A DNA stretch of 47,849 nucleotides from a virus: positions 1 through 47,849 of IMG/VR virus record IMGVR_UViG_3300043467_000329. One strand, written 5' to 3'. Shown here one piece after another: positions 45,077-47,849 of the stretch. The first letter of the stretch is position 1. Every line of letters begins with the position of its first letter. Under the pieces are notes generated by a model that worked only from the letters and a program-made list of their open reading frames with translations, was not told where the DNA came from and ran no database searches. Position numbers and translations under genes: made by a program.

Positions 45077-46794
45077 AGGTTGTTGTAGCCAGCATTGCTT
45101 TAAATGAAGAGAAGCATGTAAGACGTTGGGCTGAGTCAGCTAAGGGTGCAGATTACATCTACCTCCTGGACACTGGCTCAACTGATGACACCATCAAGAT
45201 AGCTAAAGAGTGTGGTGTGACTGTCATTGAACACAAGATTGTACCTTGGCACTTTGGTAATGCTCGTAACTATTTACTTGAGCGTCTTCCTGAGGATGCT
45301 GATTGGGTTATTAACTTAGACCTTGATGAAGTTCTTATTGATGGTTGGCGCGGCCATTTGGAATCTGTTCCAGCCGGCATTACCCGTCCTCGTTACCAAT
45401 ACACTTGGAACTGGGAAGCAGATGGTAAGCCTGGATTGCAATACCATGGTGATAAGATTGTTGTGCGTCATGGATACAAGTGGCACAATGCTGTACATGA
45501 AATCATGCATGAGATTGCACCATTGGTAGAAACCCAATCCTTTATGGGCTTAGAGATACATCACCATGCTGACAACACCAAGTCACGTGGTTCATACCTA
45601 CCTTTATTATTATTAGATGTTGAAGAGAATCCTGATAATGACCGTAATGTTTATTATGCTGCTCGAGAGCTGATGTACTATGGCCGTGTTGAAGAGTCAG
45701 TAGCTATGTTCAAGCGTCACTTGACAATGCCTAGTTCTATCTGGCCACCAGAGAGAGCATTCTCGATGCGTTATATAGCCAAGCAAACACCAGGTGAACG
45801 TGAACACTGGTTACTACGTGGTTGTGCAGAATATCCATCGGGTAGAGAGTTATGGGTTGACTTAGCTAATCACTATCATGATACTGGTAATTGGTTAGGT
45901 TGTTACTTTGCGGCCAAACGAGCATTGTCTTTGACTGACCGTGGTTCACTGTACCTAACTGAGGCTGTGATGTGGGGATGGATGCCTCATGACCTGGCTG
46001 CTCTATCTGCATACCATCTAGGATTAAATGATGAAGCTATTGCTCAAGGTAAGCTTGCATGTGAGATTGCTCCTGATGATGTTAGATTGAAGAGTAATTT
46101 ATTATTTTATTCTTTGCGCGAATCAAAAATCAATGTAGTCATACCAACCAAGACAAACATCGGTGGCTTGACCAAGCTCGTAGGCCAGTTGCTAGCTGAC
46201 ACCATGGTGAATAAGATTATCATTGTTGCAGATGGCAATGAAGCTTATGATAATTTAAATGCAATACCAAAGTTCAACAAAGTAATTAAAGTTATGGTCA
46301 ACGAAGGTGTTGGCATCCATGCTATGTGGAACTTAGGCATGAACATCGCAGGTTATGACGGGCACATTGCATTCATCAATGATGATGTGTCATTAGAGAA
46401 AGACTGCATGTTTGAATTGGGCGGCCAACTGTCAAAGAATTATGACTATGGTTTAATCTGTCCAAGTTACTCGACAACTAAACCAACAGAGGATAGAGTT
46501 GTCACTGACACTTGCCGTAGTAGATACGATGGTACTGGTGGCATGGCTGGCTTCTTCATGGTATTGAATAAAGAATTGGTGCCACGCTTCCGCTTTGATG
46601 AAGACATGAAGTGGTGGTATGGTGATGATGAGATAGTTGATTGGGTCACTAAGCAAAACCGTAAGTGCGTTGTTAGTGCGGCGACCAGTTGTACACATGA
46701 TGACTCTAAAACTATAAAGACCAATCCACCAAAGGACTTTGCTGCAATCGTAGCAAATGACAAGAAAATATACGAAGGAAAGAAGAATGCATAA
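45073..46794 (+). CDS. Two-domain glycosyltransferase, arm A
   Basis: 573 residues. Residues 1-350 match the arm B enzyme (VVVASIALNEE, LDTGSTDDT, LDLDEVL, TPR-like half). Residues about 357-560 add a second GT-A domain: INVVIPTKTNIGGL, FINDDVSLEKDCMFE (metal-binding NDD) and WWYGDDEIVDWV. So one protein could add two sugars, or the second domain could change specificity. It overlaps the methyltransferase by 8 nt. Confidence 0.85.
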   Translation: MKVVVASIALNEEKHVRRWAESAKGADYIYLLDTGSTDDTIKIAKECGVTVIEHKIVPWHFGNARNYLLERLPEDADWVINLDLDEVLIDGWRGHLESVPAGITRPRYQYTWNWEADGKPGLQYHGDKIVVRHGYKWHNAVHEIMHEIAPLVETQSFMGLEIHHHADNTKSRGSYLPLLLLDVEENPDNDRNVYYAARELMYYGRVEESVAMFKRHLTMPSSIWPPERAFSMRYIAKQTPGEREHWLLRGCAEYPSGRELWVDLANHYHDTGNWLGCYFAAKRALSLTDRGSLYLTEAVMWGWMPHDLAALSAYHLGLNDEAIAQGKLACEIAPDDVRLKSNLLFYSLRESKINVVIPTKTNIGGLTKLVGQLLADTMVNKIIIVADGNEAYDNLNAIPKFNKVIKVMVNEGVGIHAMWNLGMNIAGYDGHIAFINDDVSLEKDCMFELGGQLSKNYDYGLICPSYSTTKPTEDRVVTDTCRSRYDGTGGMAGFFMVLNKELVPRFRFDEDMKWWYGDDEIVDWVTKQNRKCVVSAATSCTHDDSKTIKTNPPKDFAAIVANDKKIYEGKKNA

Positions 46795-47290
46795 TGCAGC
46801 CATGGAGTTTATATTTACTAGCTTTCATAATTGGAAAGATGATAGAACTGATTTAAATATATTAGAGATTGGTTCACTTGATATTAATGGTGGTATACGA
46901 CCAATGTTTAAACCATTCCAAGGTAATTACATTGGGGTAGATATGCAGGAAGGACCAGGTGTAGACATTGTTGCAGATGCTGCTAAGTTTATTAACTTTG
47001 AAGCTTATGATGTCATTGTTTGCGCCGAAGTCTTTGAGCATACGCCTTACTGGCCACAAATCATTCAAAATAGTTATAATAATTTAGTTACTGGTGGCTT
47101 GTTTATCGCTACTATGGCAGGAGAGGGTAGATATCCTCACTCAGCCATTGATGAGAAACCAATCAGAGACTGGGAACACTATTCAAATATAGGATGGTGG
47201 GAATTAAAGCAAACCCTTAATAAATATGGATTTGAGAATGTAGATGTAAATGTATTGGGACAAGATACCCGTTGTTGGGCCGTAAAATAA
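46787..47290 (+). CDS. SAM-dependent methyltransferase, arm A
   Basis: 167 residues from the ATG (MHNAAMEFIF) that aligns with the arm B start (MHTEAMFHIF). An ATG 30 nt earlier lies in the glycosyltransferase. ILEIGSLDINGG, YIGVDMQEGPGVDIV and CAEVFEHTP are present. Confidence 0.8.
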   Translation: MHNAAMEFIFTSFHNWKDDRTDLNILEIGSLDINGGIRPMFKPFQGNYIGVDMQEGPGVDIVADAAKFINFEAYDVIVCAEVFEHTPYWPQIIQNSYNNLVTGGLFIATMAGEGRYPHSAIDEKPIRDWEHYSNIGWWELKQTLNKYGFENVDVNVLGQDTRCWAVK

Positions 47291-47314
47291 TTGACTATAG
47301 ATAAGGAAGTTCAT

Positions 47315-47482
47315 ATGTATTATGAAAAATTAGAAGAAGTAGACAAAGAACTAGAACAAATAGAAGCTTGGCAACAAGAACAATTAAAGAAACTGTATGC
47401 TAAGACTGCAAAGAAAATAGCTAAAACTATGGCTAAGTTGGCCATTTATATACCCGAGGAGGTAAAACGTGGACACAAATGA
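47315..47482 (+). CDS. Small coiled-coil protein, arm A
   Basis: 55 residues from the ATG aligned with arm B (MYYEKLEEVDKELEQIEAW). An earlier TTG at 47291 is not supported. The end differs (EEVKRGHK) because the gene runs directly into the next one. Confidence 0.6.
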   Translation: MYYEKLEEVDKELEQIEAWQQEQLKKLYAKTAKKIAKTMAKLAIYIPEEVKRGHK

Positions 47483-47729
47483 ACTAATCATAGAGATGTT
47501 AAAGTTAGCTGAAGACAACTATCCACTCGATGATGTAATTGCTGACTACAAGAAAGCTTACAGTGCTGTTAAAGGTGATGTAGTTATTGAATCAAAAGGC
47601 ACAGTGCTTGGCAAAACAGGTGGACGCAATGTTCCAATTGTTAAACATCACGATATTAAATCAAGACTTACCGAAAGCATAGCTGCTCAATCAGGCAGTG
47701 CAGTAACATCTAACTTAGTGCAGTTCTAA
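47469..47729 (+). CDS. Conserved 86-aa phage protein, arm A
   Basis: GTG start inside the previous gene (MDTNELIIEMLKLAEDNYPL). Homologue of 9820-10068, sharing DYKKA, TGGR and the AVTS-near C-terminus. The holin-like gene that separates the two in arm B is absent. Confidence 0.6.
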   Translation: MDTNELIIEMLKLAEDNYPLDDVIADYKKAYSAVKGDVVIESKGTVLGKTGGRNVPIVKHHDIKSRLTESIAAQSGSAVTSNLVQF

Positions 47730-47849
47730 TGTTAAAGAAGTTAATTAATATAACAGCCAGCCTGTCATTTACTTTGGCAGGTATGGTTGTTGTATTCATT
47801 ACACTTAGTGGGGATACAAGAAGAATAGCTTTGATTTCTTCGGTGTCGG
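47723..47849. repeat. 127-bp exact repeat, right edge
   Basis: Identical to 10062-10188. The window stops exactly at the end of the match. Confidence 0.9.
47729..47849 (+). CDS. Small membrane protein, truncated by the window edge
   Basis: First 40 codons of the protein fully present at 10068-10238, identical in sequence. Confidence 0.6.
   Translation, partial: MLKKLINITASLSFTLAGMVVVFITLSGDTRRIALISSVS

Overview
The window is AT-rich tailed-phage DNA with a short-tailed (podovirus-like) gene set: portal, scaffold, major capsid protein, head-tail adaptor and tail-tube-like proteins, very large internal virion proteins, collagen-like tail fibres, small and large terminase, an M15 peptidase and a signal-peptide lysozyme-like protein. 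There are no rRNA or tRNA genes and no CRISPR array. Sigma70-type promoters, Shine-Dalgarno sites and intrinsic terminators are clear. The lysis enzymes and gene style would fit an actinobacterial, perhaps freshwater, host, but that is a weak inference.

The layout is best read as two related circular genomes unrolled into one contig. Bases 1-55 are identical to 35340-35394, and the last 127 bases (47723-47849) are identical to 10062-10188. Between these joints lie two alternative arms with the same gene order but mosaic divergence: arm B (1-10061) and arm A (35340-47722). They flank one shared core (10062-35339). Genome B would be core plus arm B (about 35.3 kb) and genome A core plus arm A (about 37.7 kb). 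The fibre reading frame continues exactly across the B joint (position 1 to 35339), which supports this reading.

Core. Plus strand 10068-12511: a small membrane protein, a PD-(D/E)XK-like nuclease split by a frameshift, M15 endopeptidase, a sigma region 4-like HTH protein, a hypothetical protein and a zinc-ribbon protein. Minus strand 35339 down to 12472: fibre C-terminus, sulfotransferase, large terminase, a cluster of tiny overlapping genes, portal, scaffold, capsid, adaptor, tail proteins, three large internal virion proteins, a holin-like protein and the lysozyme.

Arms. On the minus strand are tail fibres, a short fibre-proximal protein and the small terminase. A divergent promoter region follows, then on the plus strand an OB-fold protein, a gene-poor stretch full of conserved structured RNA elements, a modular membrane-anchored protein, a terminator, a further conserved structured element with paired repeats, and an operon of tiny proteins, glycosyltransferase, methyltransferase and coiled-coil protein. 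Arm B has one giant fused fibre where arm A has four fibre genes. Arm A has a two-domain glycosyltransferase, a papain-like protein insertion and an extra ATEKQ-type small protein. Arm B has a 214-aa gene and a holin-like gene not found in arm A.

The most unusual content is the set of small structured RNAs between the OB-fold gene and the membrane protein. RNA-A (about 147 nt, six hairpins), RNA-B (two long stems, G6 loop) and an H-type pseudoknot upstream of the membrane protein each have different sequences in the two arms but keep their base pairing. No DNA polymerase, primase, helicase, integrase or repressor is visible, although both genomes appear to close.
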